A stretch of 64,000 bases of DNA from Calidifontimicrobium sp035325925 (lineage in GTDB: Bacteria > Pseudomonadota > Gammaproteobacteria > Burkholderiales > Burkholderiaceae_C): the NCBI RefSeq assembly GCF_035325925.1, contig NZ_DAOKZA010000011.1, forward strand, positions 1 through 64,000. The letters run 5' to 3'. The notes under the pieces were generated by a model. The model was not told the origin of the DNA and ran no database searches. It saw nothing but the letters and a program-made list of their open reading frames with translations. The first letter of the stretch is position 1. Every line of letters starts with the position of its first letter. The position numbers and the translations under genes are program-made. Shown piece after piece: positions 1 to 9,976 of the stretch.

Positions 1-369
<369 letters not shown>

Positions 370-381
370 CGAAACGGGGTC

Positions 382-1080
382 TCAGGTCGCGGCGGCGAGC
401 CGTTCGTCGGCTTCGCGCACCGCCAGGCAGAACCGGCGCATCAGCGCGGCATCCTTGATGCCTCTCGCGCTCTCGACGCCGGAGCTCACGTCAACGGCCC
501 AGGGCCGCACGCGCAGCACGCCATCGGTCACGTTGGCAGGATTCAACCCACCAGACAAAACGACCGGACAGGGCACGCCGGGGGGAATCGAGCACCAATC
601 GAAGACCTTTCCGCCGCCGCCGTATCCCTCGACGTGCGCGTCGAGCAGCAGCGCGCGGGCGTTGCCGAAGCGGGCTGCGAAGTCTAACAAATCGAAACCC
701 GGCGCCATGCGTGCGGCGCGCAGGTACGGCCGGCCTGCGGCGTCGCACTGCGCCGGCGTCTCGTCGCCGTGGAACTGCAGCAGCGCGTGCGGCACCTCGG
801 CGACACCGGCGCCGACCTCGGCCGGCGTGGCGTTGACGAACAGCAGCACCGGCGTCACGAAAGGCGGCAGCCGCCGCGACAGCGTCCCCGCCCGCGCCGC
901 GCCGACGGCACGCGCGCTGCCCGTCCACAGCACGAAGCCGACCGCGTCGGCGCCGGCGTCGACCGCGGCGTCGACGTCGGCCTCGCGGGTCAGGCCGCAG
1001 ACCTTGATGCGCGTGCGCCGCGCCGATTCAGGGTATCCAGTCGAAGGCGGGCGTCGCGGCGGGCAGTCCATGCCGCGCAT
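382..1080 (-). CDS. trpF: Phosphoribosylanthranilate isomerase
   Basis: TrpF converts N-(5'-phosphoribosyl)anthranilate to CdRP in tryptophan synthesis. The (beta/alpha)8 signatures are all present: IKVCGLT near residues 25-31 (catalytic Cys28), LLLDAHVEGYGGGG with catalytic Asp147, SGGLNP at 176-181 (phosphate binding) and VDVSSGVE at 196-203. At 232 residues it is longer than the usual ~205-210. The only in-frame ATG codons (1080 or 1071) put about 22 extra residues before the KVCG strand, and that stretch overlaps the 3' end of truA by 53 bp. A non-ATG start closer to KVCG was looked for and not seen (no GTG or TTG in frame), so the true N-terminus is uncertain. Confidence 0.93.
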   Translation of the reverse strand: MRGMDCPPRRPPSTGYPESARRTRIKVCGLTREADVDAAVDAGADAVGFVLWTGSARAVGAARAGTLSRRLPPFVTPVLLFVNATPAEVGAGVAEVPHALLQFHGDETPAQCDAAGRPYLRAARMAPGFDLLDFAARFGNARALLLDAHVEGYGGGGKVFDWCSIPPGVPCPVVLSGGLNPANVTDGVLRVRPWAVDVSSGVESARGIKDAALMRRFCLAVREADERLAAAT

Positions 1081-1828
1081 CGTAGTACGCGCCGGCGAAG
1101 TACAGCCCGTCGGGCGCGAACGTCGGTGCCGCCGCCTCGCGCCGGCGCGACGCCAGCACCTCGCCGACCCAACCCGGCGGGTGCCGCCCCTGTCCCACCG
1201 CCAGCAGGCAGCCCATGATGTTGCGCACCATGTGGTGCAGGAACGCGCTGGCGTCGAAGTCGAAACGCCAATAGGCCCCGGTGCGCGCGCCGCGGCGCGA
1301 GATGGCGATCGCGCGCAGTTCCTTCACCGTGCTCGCGGCCTGGCACGCGGCAGCACGGAACGCACTGAAGTCGTGCGTGCCGACCAGCAGGTCGGCCGCG
1401 GCGCGCATCGAGTCGCCGTCGAGCGGGCGGAACACCCAGCCGGCCAGCCCGGCCTCCAGTGCCGGGCGCACCGGCGACTCGAGCACCAGGTAGACGTAGC
1501 GCCGCCCCCGCGCGCTGTTGCGGGCGTGGAAGTCGCCGCCGACCGGGCGGCACCACTGCACCGCGATGTCGGCGGGCAGGAAGCGGTTGGTGCCTCGCAC
1601 CCACGAGAACGGCTCGCGCTCAACCGGTGGGTCCACGTGCACGACCTGATTCAGCGCGTGCACGCCGGCGTCGGTGCGACCGGCGCAGACGGTGGCGACC
1701 GGCGCATCGGCGAACGCCGACAGCGCCTGCTCGAGGTGATCCTGTACGGTGCGGCCATCTGGCTGGCTCTGCCAGCCATGGTAGGCGGCGCCGCGGTAGG
1801 CGACGCCCAGCGCGAGGCGCGACGCCAC
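1028..1828 (-). CDS. truA: tRNA pseudouridine(38-40) synthase TruA
   Basis: TruA isomerises uridines 38-40 in the anticodon arm of many tRNAs. The 266-residue length is normal. The catalytic motif AGRTDAGVHA is at residues 49-58, with nucleophile Asp53. The N-terminal ALGVAYRGAAYHGWQ and the C-terminal FLHHMVRNIMG are also family-typical. It sits 19 bp after fimV and overlaps trpF. The fimV-truA-trpF-trpB order is characteristic of Burkholderiales, so it is probably one transcript. No odd residues were seen. Confidence 0.95.
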   Translation of the reverse strand: MASRLALGVAYRGAAYHGWQSQPDGRTVQDHLEQALSAFADAPVATVCAGRTDAGVHALNQVVHVDPPVEREPFSWVRGTNRFLPADIAVQWCRPVGGDFHARNSARGRRYVYLVLESPVRPALEAGLAGWVFRPLDGDSMRAAADLLVGTHDFSAFRAAACQAASTVKELRAIAISRRGARTGAYWRFDFDASAFLHHMVRNIMGCLLAVGQGRHPPGWVGEVLASRRREAAAPTFAPDGLYFAGAYYDARHGLPAATPAFDWIP

Positions 1829-1847
1829 TGCCGCCGCCGCCGCGCCG

Positions 1848-4322
1848 TCAGGCGAGGTCGTCGAGCATCGCCTGCGCCTTGGCCTTCAGCGCGTCGCCGC
1901 CCTTGGCGACGACCTCCTCGAGCAGGTCGCGCGCGCCCTCGACGTCGCCGATCTGGCGGAACTCTTCGGCGAGTTCGAGCTTGCGCTGCAGCGGGTCGGT
2001 GAGCTCGTCGTCGTCCTCGGGCGGCAGCTCGACCGGCTTCGCGCCGGCGAGCGTGCCGAAGTCGAGCATCGGCGGTTCGAGCGCACCCGGCAGCGTGTTC
2101 GCCGGCCCCGGCGCGTCGAGGTCGAGCGACAGCGAACCCAGGTCGAACGGCGCGGCCGCGGGCGACGGCGCTTCGGTGCGCGGCGGCGGCGTGTCGTCGA
2201 CCGGGATCTCGAAGTCGAGCTGCGAGTCGGGGGCGCTCGCCGGCGTCAGCGGCTGCGTCGTCTCCATCAGCGGCATCGGCGCCGACAGCGGCTCGCCGGG
2301 GGGCGGCGGTGCGTTCAGGTCGAGGTCGAGCTCGACGTCCATCGGTGCCAGCGGCTCCAGCGGTTGGCGCGAGTCCGGCGCGGCGTAGGCCGACGGCGTC
2401 GGCAGCACCGACTGCGGCATCGTCGTCGCGCCGAGCGCGGCGGCGGCCGTCGTCGCCGCGGCCACGCCGCCGGCCGGCTTGCCGCCCGAGCGGTACAGCG
2501 CGTTGTCGGGGTCGATCTGGCGGCCGAGCTCCTGCGCCTTGAGCCAGTCCTCGCCCTCGCCGCGCGTGAGCCCGTACAACTGGGTCGCCAGCGCTTCGAA
2601 GCCCTTGGTGTCACGGCGCTTCGCGTAAACCTCGAGCAGCTTGCTGCGGATCGCCAGCCGTTCCGGGTTGGCGCGCATCGCCTCCTTCAGGATCTCCTCG
2701 GCCTGCAGGTCGCGACCGTAGGCGAGGTAGACGTCGGCCTCGGCGACCGGGTCGACGTCGCCGATCGCGTCGAGCTGGCTCAGCGAGTAGCTCATCGACG
2801 ACGGTGCGCCGGTGGCGGCTGCCTCGCGCGTGTCGACGCGCTGGCCACCGGTGGCGCCGAAGAACGAGTCGGGCTGGATCTTGCTCTCGAGGAACGACGT
2901 CTCGCCGCTGTCCACCGGCGACTTGCGGCGCAGGCGGTAGATGCCCAGGCCGGCGAGCAGCGCGATCAGCACGCCGGCGGCCGGCAGCACCAGCGGGTTG
3001 TCGAGCAGCGTCTCGACGAAACCGGGCTCGGCAGCAGGCGGCGCGGCGGCCGGTGCGGGTGCCGGTGCGGGTGCCGGTGCGGGTGCCGGTGCCGCAGCGA
3101 TCGCCGGCGCGGCCGGCACGAGGACCGCCGCCGACGCCGCCGACGCGCTCACCGCGGGCGCTGCCGGTTGCGACGCGCCAGCGTCCGGGCGCGCGGCCTG
3201 TTGCAGCCGTGCGAGTTCCTCGACGTTGCGTGACAGCTCGGCCACTCGCGTCGACGCGTCGCGCTGTTCGGCCTCGCGCGACAGCCGCGCTTCCGCGGCA
3301 CCGGGTTGCACCGTGCCCTGCGACAGCTTCAGCTGGTCGGGCGCTGCGGCCGACGGCGTGCGCTCCTCGACCGACGCCTGCACCGTGCCGGTGGCGCGTC
3401 GCGCCGGCTCGTCGGTGCGCAACGACGGAGCCACGCCCGCGAGGCGCTGGCGATACGCGTTGAAGTCCTCGCTCTGCGCGCGGATCACCTGCAGCGCCTC
3501 GTCGCGCGGCACCTGCGTCGCCGCGTCGCCGCGTGGCACGGCGAGCACCGAGCCTGCGCGCAGCAGGTTCATGTTGTTCTCGATGAACGCGTGCGGGTTG
3601 GCACGGTACAGCGACACCAGCATCTGTTCGAGCGACACGCCCTGCGGCGCGGTGCGCGTCGCGATGCGGCTGAGCGTGTCGCCGCGGCGCACCGTGACCT
3701 GGTCGGCGTCGACCGGCGCCGGGCGCGGAGCCGGCGCGGCCGCGACCACGGGCGCGGCAGCGCGCGGAGGCGACGCGACCGGCGCAGGCACCGGGGGACG
3801 GCCCGCGGCCAGCGGCGCAGGTGCGGGCGGCGCCGGCGTGGTCACCGGCGACGTCACCGGCGCGGCGGCCTGTGCCGGCGGCGCGGGCTGGATGCGCGGC
3901 GGATCGAGCAGCAGGGTGTACTCGCGCACGAGCCGCCCGCTGGCCCAGTTCAGCTCGAGGATCACGTCGACGAACGGCTCCTGCACCGCGCGCTCGCTGG
4001 CCAGGCGCAGCACCGCGCGGCCGTCGGGGCGGCGCACCAGCGTGGCGCGCAGCCCGGGCAGCACGGCGTTGTAGTCGAGGCCGGCGGCGCGGTACGCCTC
4101 GGGGGGCGCCACGCGGACCTGCAGCGTGGCCGCCTCGTCGGGGGTCATGCTGGCGACTTCGATCTCCGCGCGCAGCGCCTCGCCCAGCGCCGATTGCACC
4201 TGCAGTCGGCCGAGCCCCAGCGCCCACGACCCGGAGGCCAGCACGCACAGGGCCGCAGCCGCCACGCTCCTGAGGGCGAAGCGCCCCGCTTTGACTGGAC
4301 TCACGTTCAAAGCCTCTCCCAA
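1848..4322 (-). CDS. fimV: FimV-like inner-membrane hub protein with LysM domain
   Basis: FimV family proteins are peptidoglycan-binding inner-membrane proteins which, in Pseudomonas, support type IV pilus and T2SS assembly and polar organisation. This 824-residue protein has a signal-like N-terminus (hydrophobic core about residues 18-34), the FimV N-terminal beta region (GLGRLQVQSALGEALRAEIE), a periplasmic LysM domain (VRRGDTLSRIATRT to AGSVLAVP, about 208-262), a coiled-coil-like stretch, an Ala/Pro spacer, one transmembrane segment (LVLPAAGVLIALLAGLGIY), and a long acidic cytoplasmic part. It ends in the conserved FimV C-terminal domain (KLELAEEFRQIGDVEGARDL), a TPR-like cap. It is shorter than Pseudomonas FimV (about 920). 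It is first in the run fimV-truA-trpF-trpB and 242 bp downstream of asd. No pilus genes adjoin it. Confidence 0.9.
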   Translation of the reverse strand: MGEALNVSPVKAGRFALRSVAAAALCVLASGSWALGLGRLQVQSALGEALRAEIEVASMTPDEAATLQVRVAPPEAYRAAGLDYNAVLPGLRATLVRRPDGRAVLRLASERAVQEPFVDVILELNWASGRLVREYTLLLDPPRIQPAPPAQAAAPVTSPVTTPAPPAPAPLAAGRPPVPAPVASPPRAAAPVVAAAPAPRPAPVDADQVTVRRGDTLSRIATRTAPQGVSLEQMLVSLYRANPHAFIENNMNLLRAGSVLAVPRGDAATQVPRDEALQVIRAQSEDFNAYRQRLAGVAPSLRTDEPARRATGTVQASVEERTPSAAAPDQLKLSQGTVQPGAAEARLSREAEQRDASTRVAELSRNVEELARLQQAARPDAGASQPAAPAVSASAASAAVLVPAAPAIAAAPAPAPAPAPAPAPAAAPPAAEPGFVETLLDNPLVLPAAGVLIALLAGLGIYRLRRKSPVDSGETSFLESKIQPDSFFGATGGQRVDTREAAATGAPSSMSYSLSQLDAIGDVDPVAEADVYLAYGRDLQAEEILKEAMRANPERLAIRSKLLEVYAKRRDTKGFEALATQLYGLTRGEGEDWLKAQELGRQIDPDNALYRSGGKPAGGVAAATTAAAALGATTMPQSVLPTPSAYAAPDSRQPLEPLAPMDVELDLDLNAPPPPGEPLSAPMPLMETTQPLTPASAPDSQLDFEIPVDDTPPPRTEAPSPAAAPFDLGSLSLDLDAPGPANTLPGALEPPMLDFGTLAGAKPVELPPEDDDELTDPLQRKLELAEEFRQIGDVEGARDLLEEVVAKGGDALKAKAQAMLDDLA
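3050..3091. repeat. 12-bp tandem repeat inside fimV (Ala-Pro spacer)
   Basis: The unit CCGGTGCGGGTG is repeated three times exactly (3050-3061, 3062-3073, 3074-3085), followed by a partial fourth copy. Twelve bases is a multiple of three, so copy-number change would lengthen or shorten the APAP spacer just outside the FimV membrane segment without breaking the frame. Confidence 0.9.
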
Positions 4323-4409
4323 CGATCAGGTCGGGCCCCGGGGGCCCGCCGCCGGCAAGTCTAGTCGCCTGCCACCGAGTGTCGATCGGTCGAAACCGAC
4401 GCGGACTCG

Positions 4410-4439
4410 AGCATATAGGTTGCAAAGCTCATGCAAAGC
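4410..4439 (-). promoter_or_regulatory. Possible fimV promoter region with a direct repeat
   Basis: This is an AT-richer patch in the 242-bp gap upstream of fimV. On the minus strand a TTGCAT (4436-4431) precedes a TATGCT (4415-4410) by 15 bp, a short spacer for sigma70. The octamer tgcaaagc occurs twice (4421-4428 and 4432-4439), spaced 11 bp, about one helical turn, which could be a regulator site. The evidence is weak. The rest of the gap is GC-rich and shows no gene. Confidence 0.3.
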
Positions 4440-4564
4440 CCGATTTCGGGCCGCATTTGTCACGCTTCTCGCGCCCGCTCCCGCCTGTGGTCGCCGCGCA
4501 ACGCACCACCGGGCGCCGTCCGCCGCCGACGCGGCGGGGTCGTGCGCGGCTCTTGCGCGCCGGA

Positions 4565-5719
4565 TCAGGCCTCGAGCAGGATGCGCAGCATGCGCCGCAG
4601 CGGCTCGGCGGCGCCCCACAGCAGCTGGTCGCCGATCGTGAACGCGCCGACGTACTCGGGCCCCATCGCCAGCTTGCGGATGCGGCCCACGGGGATCGTC
4701 ATCGTGCCGGTCACGGCCACCGGCGTGAGGTCGCGCATCGTGGCCTCGCGCGTGTTCGGCACCACCTTCACCCAGGCGTTGTCGGCGGCGATCATCGCCT
4801 CGAGGTCGGCCACCGGGACGTCCTTCTTCAGCTTGAAGGTCAGGGCCTGGCTGTGGCAGCGCATCGCGCCGACGCGCACGCAGAACCCGTCGACCGGCAC
4901 CGCGGCGCCGCCGAACCCTTCGCCCTGGCCGAGGATCTTGTTCGTCTCGGCCATGCCCTTCCACTCCTCGCGGCTCACGCCGTTGCCCAGGTCCTTGTCG
5001 ATCCACGGGATCAGCGAGCCGCCCAGCGGCACACCAAAGTTCGCCGTCTCCTCGGCGCTGAGTGCCTGCTGGCGCGCCAGCACGCGACGGTCGATCTCGA
5101 GGATCGCGCTGGCCGGGTCGTCGAGCAGAGACTTGACCTCGGCGTGCAGGGTGCCGAACTGCGTCAGCAACTCGCGCATGTGCTGCGCGCCGCCGCCCGA
5201 GGCCGCCTGGTAGGTCATCGTGCTCATCCACTCGACCAGGCCGGCCTTGTACAGCGCGCCGACGCCCATCAGCATGCAGCTGACGGTGCAGTTGCCGCCG
5301 ATCCAGTTGCGCCCGCCGCGGGCCAGCGCACTCTTGATCACCGGCAGGTTGACCGGGTCGAGCACGATGACGGCGTCGTCGGTCATGCGCAGCGTGCTCG
5401 CGGCGTCGATCCAGTGCCCGTTCCAGCCCGCGGCGCGCAGCTTCGGGAACATCTCGCTCGTGTAGTCGCCGCCCTGGCAGGTGATCACGATGTCGCAGCG
5501 CTTCAGCGCGCCGAGGTCGCGCGCGTCGGCCAGCGTCGTCTCGTGCTTCGCGAGGCCGGCGATCGACGCCGGCAACGCACCGCCGGCGTTCGACGTCGAG
5601 AAGAACAGCGGCTCGATCAGGTCGAAGTCGCGCTCGGCGCGCATGCGATCCATCAGCACCGAGCCGACCATGCCGCGCCAGCCGACGATGCCGACCAGCG
5701 GTTGTTGCGGTGTAGCCAT
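4565..5719 (-). CDS. asd: Aspartate-semialdehyde dehydrogenase
   Basis: Asd reduces aspartyl phosphate to aspartate semialdehyde with NADPH, the branch point to lysine/DAP, methionine and threonine. From the ATG at 5719 (MATPQQPLVGIVGWRGMVGS, nucleotide-binding GWRGMVGS) the protein is 384 residues, close to the ~370 of the Gram-negative form. The catalytic Cys144 is in GGNCTVS. An upstream in-frame ATG at 5770 would add 17 residues with no family similarity, so I prefer 5719. It lies 93 bp after leuB on the same strand, an arrangement common in beta- and gammaproteobacteria. Confidence 0.95.
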   Translation of the reverse strand: MATPQQPLVGIVGWRGMVGSVLMDRMRAERDFDLIEPLFFSTSNAGGALPASIAGLAKHETTLADARDLGALKRCDIVITCQGGDYTSEMFPKLRAAGWNGHWIDAASTLRMTDDAVIVLDPVNLPVIKSALARGGRNWIGGNCTVSCMLMGVGALYKAGLVEWMSTMTYQAASGGGAQHMRELLTQFGTLHAEVKSLLDDPASAILEIDRRVLARQQALSAEETANFGVPLGGSLIPWIDKDLGNGVSREEWKGMAETNKILGQGEGFGGAAVPVDGFCVRVGAMRCHSQALTFKLKKDVPVADLEAMIAADNAWVKVVPNTREATMRDLTPVAVTGTMTIPVGRIRKLAMGPEYVGAFTIGDQLLWGAAEPLRRMLRILLEA

Positions 5720-5812
5720 GTCAGTCTTGCCTTTCCAGTGATCCGGACCCCTGCCTGCCCCGGGTCGCATCGCCGGGGTCCAGGAGGTGGGGGCGAGACG
5801 ATCCGAGAGCGG

Positions 5813-6900
5813 CTAGCTCTTGGTGATGGTTTTGCCGGTGATCGCGGCGACGACCGCGTCGCCCATCTCGCGCGTGCCGACCTTCGTCGTGCCCTCGCTC
5901 CAGATGTCGCCGGTGCGCAGTCCGGCCGCGAGCACGGCCTGCACCGCGCGCTCGACGCGGTCGGCGGCTTCGGGCTGGGCGAGCGAGTAGCGGAGCATCA
6001 TGGCTGCGGAAAGGATTGTAGCCAGCGGGTTGGCGACGCCCTGGCCGGCGATGTCCGGCGCGCTGCCGTGGCTGGGCTCGTACAGCCCCTTGTCGTTCGC
6101 ATCCAGCGACGCCGACGGCAGCATGCCGATCGAGCCGGTCAGCATCGCCGCCTCGTCGGACAGGATGTCGCCGAACATGTTGCCGGTGACGATCACGTCG
6201 AAGGCCTTCGGCGCCTTGACCAGCTGCATCGCGGCGTTGTCGACGTACATGTGCTCGAGCACGACGTCGGGGTACTGCGCGTGCACCTCGGTGACGACGT
6301 CCCTCCAGAACTGGAAGGTCTCGAGCACGTTGGCCTTGTCGACGCTGGTCACCTTGTTGCCGCGCTTCTTCGCCGCCTGGAACGCGACGTGCGCGATGCG
6401 CTCGATCTCGGGGCGCGCGTAGCGCATCGTGTCGAACGCCTCCGGCGCGCCGGCGAACGCGCCGTCGGGCGCGCTGCGGCGCCCGCGCGGCTGGCCGAAG
6501 TAGATGTCGCCGGTGAGCTCGCGGATGATCAGGATGTCCAGCCCGGCGACCAGCTCGGGCTTCAGGCTCGACGCGTGCGTCAGCTGCGGGTAGCAGATCG
6601 CCGGACGCAGGTTGGCGAACAGCCCCAGGTGCTTGCGCAGCCCGAGGATCGCCTGCTCCGGGCGCAGGGCCCGCTCGAGCCGGTCGAACTTCCAATCGCC
6701 GACGGCGCCGAACAGCACGGCGTCGGCCGCCTGCGCCAGCTTCAGCGTCGACTCGGGCAGCGGGTGGCCGTGCACCTCGTAGGCGGTGCCGCCGACCGGC
6801 GCCGTCTCCAGCTCGAGCGGCAGTTCGAGCGCGCGCAGCACCTTGACCGCCTCGGCGACGATCTCGGTGCCGATGCCGTCGCCGGGCAGGACGGCGACCT

Positions 6901-6904
<4 letters not shown>
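5813..6904 (-). CDS. leuB: 3-isopropylmalate dehydrogenase
   Basis: LeuB oxidatively decarboxylates 3-isopropylmalate with NAD in leucine synthesis. The protein of 363 residues begins MKVAVLPGDGIGTEIVAEAV, the canonical N-terminus, and contains the substrate and metal motifs DAVLFGAVG, ELTGDIYFGQPRG and EPSHGSAPDIAGQG. The ATG overlaps the leuD stop codon by 4 bp (ATGA), which fixes the start and implies translational coupling. The reading frame stays open far upstream into leuD, but that part is a shadow. It ends 93 bp before asd. Confidence 0.96.
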
Positions 6905-7566
<662 letters not shown>

Positions 7567-7575
7567 GTCAGCGGC

Positions 7576-7707
7576 TCACTTCTTCCTCGCGGCGCCCTCG
7601 AGCGTCTCGCCGGCCTTCTGGATGTCCTGCCCTAGGCCCTGCACCGTGTTGCACCCGGCCAGCAGCCACAGCGCGGCGACGAGCGCGATCCACGTCCGGT
7701 TCGGCAT
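7576..7707 (-). CDS. Entericidin-like small lipoprotein
   Basis: This is a 43-residue protein starting MPNRTWIALVAALWLLAGC. It has a short basic N-terminus, a hydrophobic stretch and a lipobox LAGC with Cys19 as the predicted lipidated residue. The mature part (NTVQGLGQDIQKAGETLEG) matches the amphipathic pattern of the entericidin A/B (EcnAB) family of small envelope lipoproteins. It lies between leuC (17 bp upstream) and leuD (9 bp downstream), so it should be expressed with leucine genes although no metabolic link is known. E. coli entericidins have been described as a toxin/antidote pair. Here only one member is present, so toxicity should not be assumed. Confidence 0.85.
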   Translation of the reverse strand: MPNRTWIALVAALWLLAGCNTVQGLGQDIQKAGETLEGAARKK

Positions 7708-7724
7708 CTTCAGACTCCTGCGGT

Positions 7725-9182
7725 TCAAGCGATGCGGCGCACGTCGACGAAGTGCCCGGCCAGCGCCGCCGCGGCGGCCATCGCCGGGCTGACGAGGTGG
7801 GTGCGGCCGCCCGCGCCCTGGCGGCCCTCGAAGTTGCGGTTGCTGGTGCTGGCGCAGCGCTCGCCGGGTTCCAGCCGGTCGGCGTTCATCGCCAGGCACA
7901 TGCTGCAGCCGGGCTCGCGCCACTCGAAGCCGGCTGCCTTGAACACCTCGTGCAACCCCTCGCGCTCGGCCTGCGCCTTCACCCGCCCGGACCCGGGCAC
8001 GACCATCGCCAACTTGACATTCGCGGCGACGCGCCCGCCGACCTTGCGCACCACCGCGGCGGCGTCGCGCAGGTCCTCGATGCGGCTGTTCGTGCACGAG
8101 CCGATGAACACCTTGTCGACGCGCACGTCGGCGATCGGCTTGTTCGGCTCCAGCCCCATGTAACGCAGCGCCGCCTCGATGGCCTGGCGCCTGCCGGCGT
8201 CCTTCTCCTTGTCGGGGTCGGGCACGCGCTCGTCGATCGAAAGCACCATCTCGGGGCTGGTGCCCCAGGTGACCTGCGGCCGGATCCGCGACGCGTCGAG
8301 CTCGACCACCGCGTCCCAGCGCGCGTCGGGGTCGGACACCAGCGTGCGCCAGTGCGCCACCGCCTGCTCCCACTCGACGCCGCCGACGAAGCGGCCGGTT
8401 CGCGCATCGGTGCCCGGGGCGAAGGGCCGGCCCTTGACGTAGTCGATGGTCTTGTCGTCGACCGCCACCAGCCCGGCGCGCGCCCCGGCCTCGATGGCCA
8501 TGTTGCACACCGTCATGCGCCCTTCCATGCTCAGCGCGCGGATTGCGCTGCCGCCGAACTCGATCGTGTAGCCGGTGCCGCCGGCGGTGCCGATGCGGCC
8601 GATGATCGCCAGCACGATGTCCTTCGCCGTGCAGCCGCGCGGCAGCGTGCCGTCGACGCGCACCAGCATGTTCTTCGCCTTCTTCGCCAGCAGCGTCTGC
8701 GTGGCCAGCACGTGCTCGACCTCGCTGGTGCCGATGCCGTGCGCCAGCGCGCCGAAGGCGCCGTGCGTGCTGGTGTGGCTGTCACCGCAGACCACCGTCA
8801 TGCCCGGCAACGTCGCGCCGCTCTCGGGCCCGATCACGTGCACGATGCCCTGGCGCCGGTCGAGGAACGGAAAGTAGGCTGCCGCGCCGAAGGCCTTGAT
8901 GTTGGCGTCGAGCGTGACGATCTGCTGCCGGCTGACCGGGTCGGCGATGCCGTCGTAGCCGAGGGCCCAGCCGGTGGTGGGTGTGTTGTGGTCGGCGGTG
9001 GCGACGATCGAGCTCACGCGCCAGGGCCGTCGGCCGGCCAGCCGCAGCCCTTCGAAGGCCTGCGGGCTCGTCACCTCGTGCACCAGGTGGCGGTCGATGT
9101 AGAGGATGGCGGTGCCGTCGTCCTCGGCGTGGACGACATGCTCGTCCCAGAGCTTGTCGTAGAGCGTGCGTGCGTGGTTCAT
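7725..9182 (-). CDS. leuC: 3-isopropylmalate dehydratase large subunit
   Basis: LeuC is the aconitase-like large subunit that carries the [4Fe-4S] cluster of isopropylmalate isomerase. The 485-residue protein has the cluster cysteines Cys363 (GSCTNSRIEDLR) and Cys426/Cys429 (GCSMCLAMNAD), plus VCGDSHTSTHGAFG at about 131-144. It starts MNHARTLYDKLWDEHVV, as usual. It is the first gene of leuC-entericidin-leuD-leuB. The upstream 86 bp are shared with a divergent SDR gene and must hold both promoters. I could not pick a convincing one. Confidence 0.96.
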   Translation of the reverse strand: MNHARTLYDKLWDEHVVHAEDDGTAILYIDRHLVHEVTSPQAFEGLRLAGRRPWRVSSIVATADHNTPTTGWALGYDGIADPVSRQQIVTLDANIKAFGAAAYFPFLDRRQGIVHVIGPESGATLPGMTVVCGDSHTSTHGAFGALAHGIGTSEVEHVLATQTLLAKKAKNMLVRVDGTLPRGCTAKDIVLAIIGRIGTAGGTGYTIEFGGSAIRALSMEGRMTVCNMAIEAGARAGLVAVDDKTIDYVKGRPFAPGTDARTGRFVGGVEWEQAVAHWRTLVSDPDARWDAVVELDASRIRPQVTWGTSPEMVLSIDERVPDPDKEKDAGRRQAIEAALRYMGLEPNKPIADVRVDKVFIGSCTNSRIEDLRDAAAVVRKVGGRVAANVKLAMVVPGSGRVKAQAEREGLHEVFKAAGFEWREPGCSMCLAMNADRLEPGERCASTSNRNFEGRQGAGGRTHLVSPAMAAAAALAGHFVDVRRIA

Positions 9183-9268
9183 GGCTGGTTCCGCAGAGCG
9201 CGTATTCTCGCAGCACGCCGGCGCGCGCGCAGCGCACGGCGATCACGGGGCCGATCGACGGGGATGCG

Positions 9269-9976
9269 ATGAACGACTTCGAGCACAAGGTGGTGCTGGT
9301 CACCGGCGCCGCCGGGCACCTGGGGCGCGCGGTGGCGCGCCGCTTCGCGGCACGCGGCGCGGCGCTGGTGCTGGTCGACGTCGACCGCAGCCGCCTGGCC
9401 GCCGCCCACGGCGACGAACACGCCCGACTGCTGTTCGCCGCCGCCGACCTGCGCGACGCCGCGCAGGCCGCCGCCGCGGCGCAGGCCGCGCTGCAGCGCT
9501 TCGGGCGCATCGACGCGCTGCTCAACCTGGCCGGCGGCTTCCGCATGGGCGAGCCGGTGCACGAGGTCGGCGACGACACCTGGGACCTGCTGTTCGACCT
9601 GAACACGCGCACGCTGCTGAACATGTGCCGCGCCGTCGTGCCGGCGATGCTGGCCGCCGGCGGCGGGCGCATCGTCAACGTCGGCGCCTACGGCGCGCTG
9701 CGCGGCGGCGCGCTGATGGGTGCCTACGCGGCGTCGAAGTCCAGCGTGATCCGGCTCACCGAGTCGATGTCGGCCGAACTGCGCGAGCGCGGCGTCGGCG
9801 TCAACTGCGTGCTGCCGACGATCATCGACACGCCCGACAACCGCGCCGCGATGCCCGACGCCGACCCGTCGCGCTGGGTCGCACCCGACGCGCTGGCCGA
9901 CGCGATCGCCTTCCTCGCCGGCGACGCCGCGCGCGCCGTGCACGGCGCGGCGCTGCCGGTGGCCGGGCTGGTCTGA
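9269..9976 (+). CDS. Short-chain dehydrogenase/reductase family protein
   Basis: This is a 235-residue Rossmann-fold protein. The dinucleotide motif is TGAAGHLG (residues 12-19), the structural motif is NLAGG (86-90), and the active-site pair is YAASK (Tyr153, Lys157). The position that normally holds the catalytic Ser, 13 residues before Tyr, appears to be Ala140 (IVNVGAYG), which is unusual for classical SDRs. The start at 9269 (MNDFEHKVVLVTGAAG) was chosen because the fold begins immediately after it. It is divergent from leuC and convergent with the esterase gene. The substrate is unknown. Confidence 0.85.
   Translation: MNDFEHKVVLVTGAAGHLGRAVARRFAARGAALVLVDVDRSRLAAAHGDEHARLLFAAADLRDAAQAAAAAQAALQRFGRIDALLNLAGGFRMGEPVHEVGDDTWDLLFDLNTRTLLNMCRAVVPAMLAAGGGRIVNVGAYGALRGGALMGAYAASKSSVIRLTESMSAELRERGVGVNCVLPTIIDTPDNRAAMPDADPSRWVAPDALADAIAFLAGDAARAVHGAALPVAGLV

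Noticed and set aside
3050..3091. Tandem repeat considered as a CRISPR-like array
   Set aside because: Units are 12 bp, contiguous and coding, with no spacers.
7576..8508. A 310-residue protein made by extending the entericidin frame into leuC
   Set aside because: The upstream part is antisense-free but out of frame with leuC and has no motif. The lipoprotein signal begins cleanly at the ATG at 7707.
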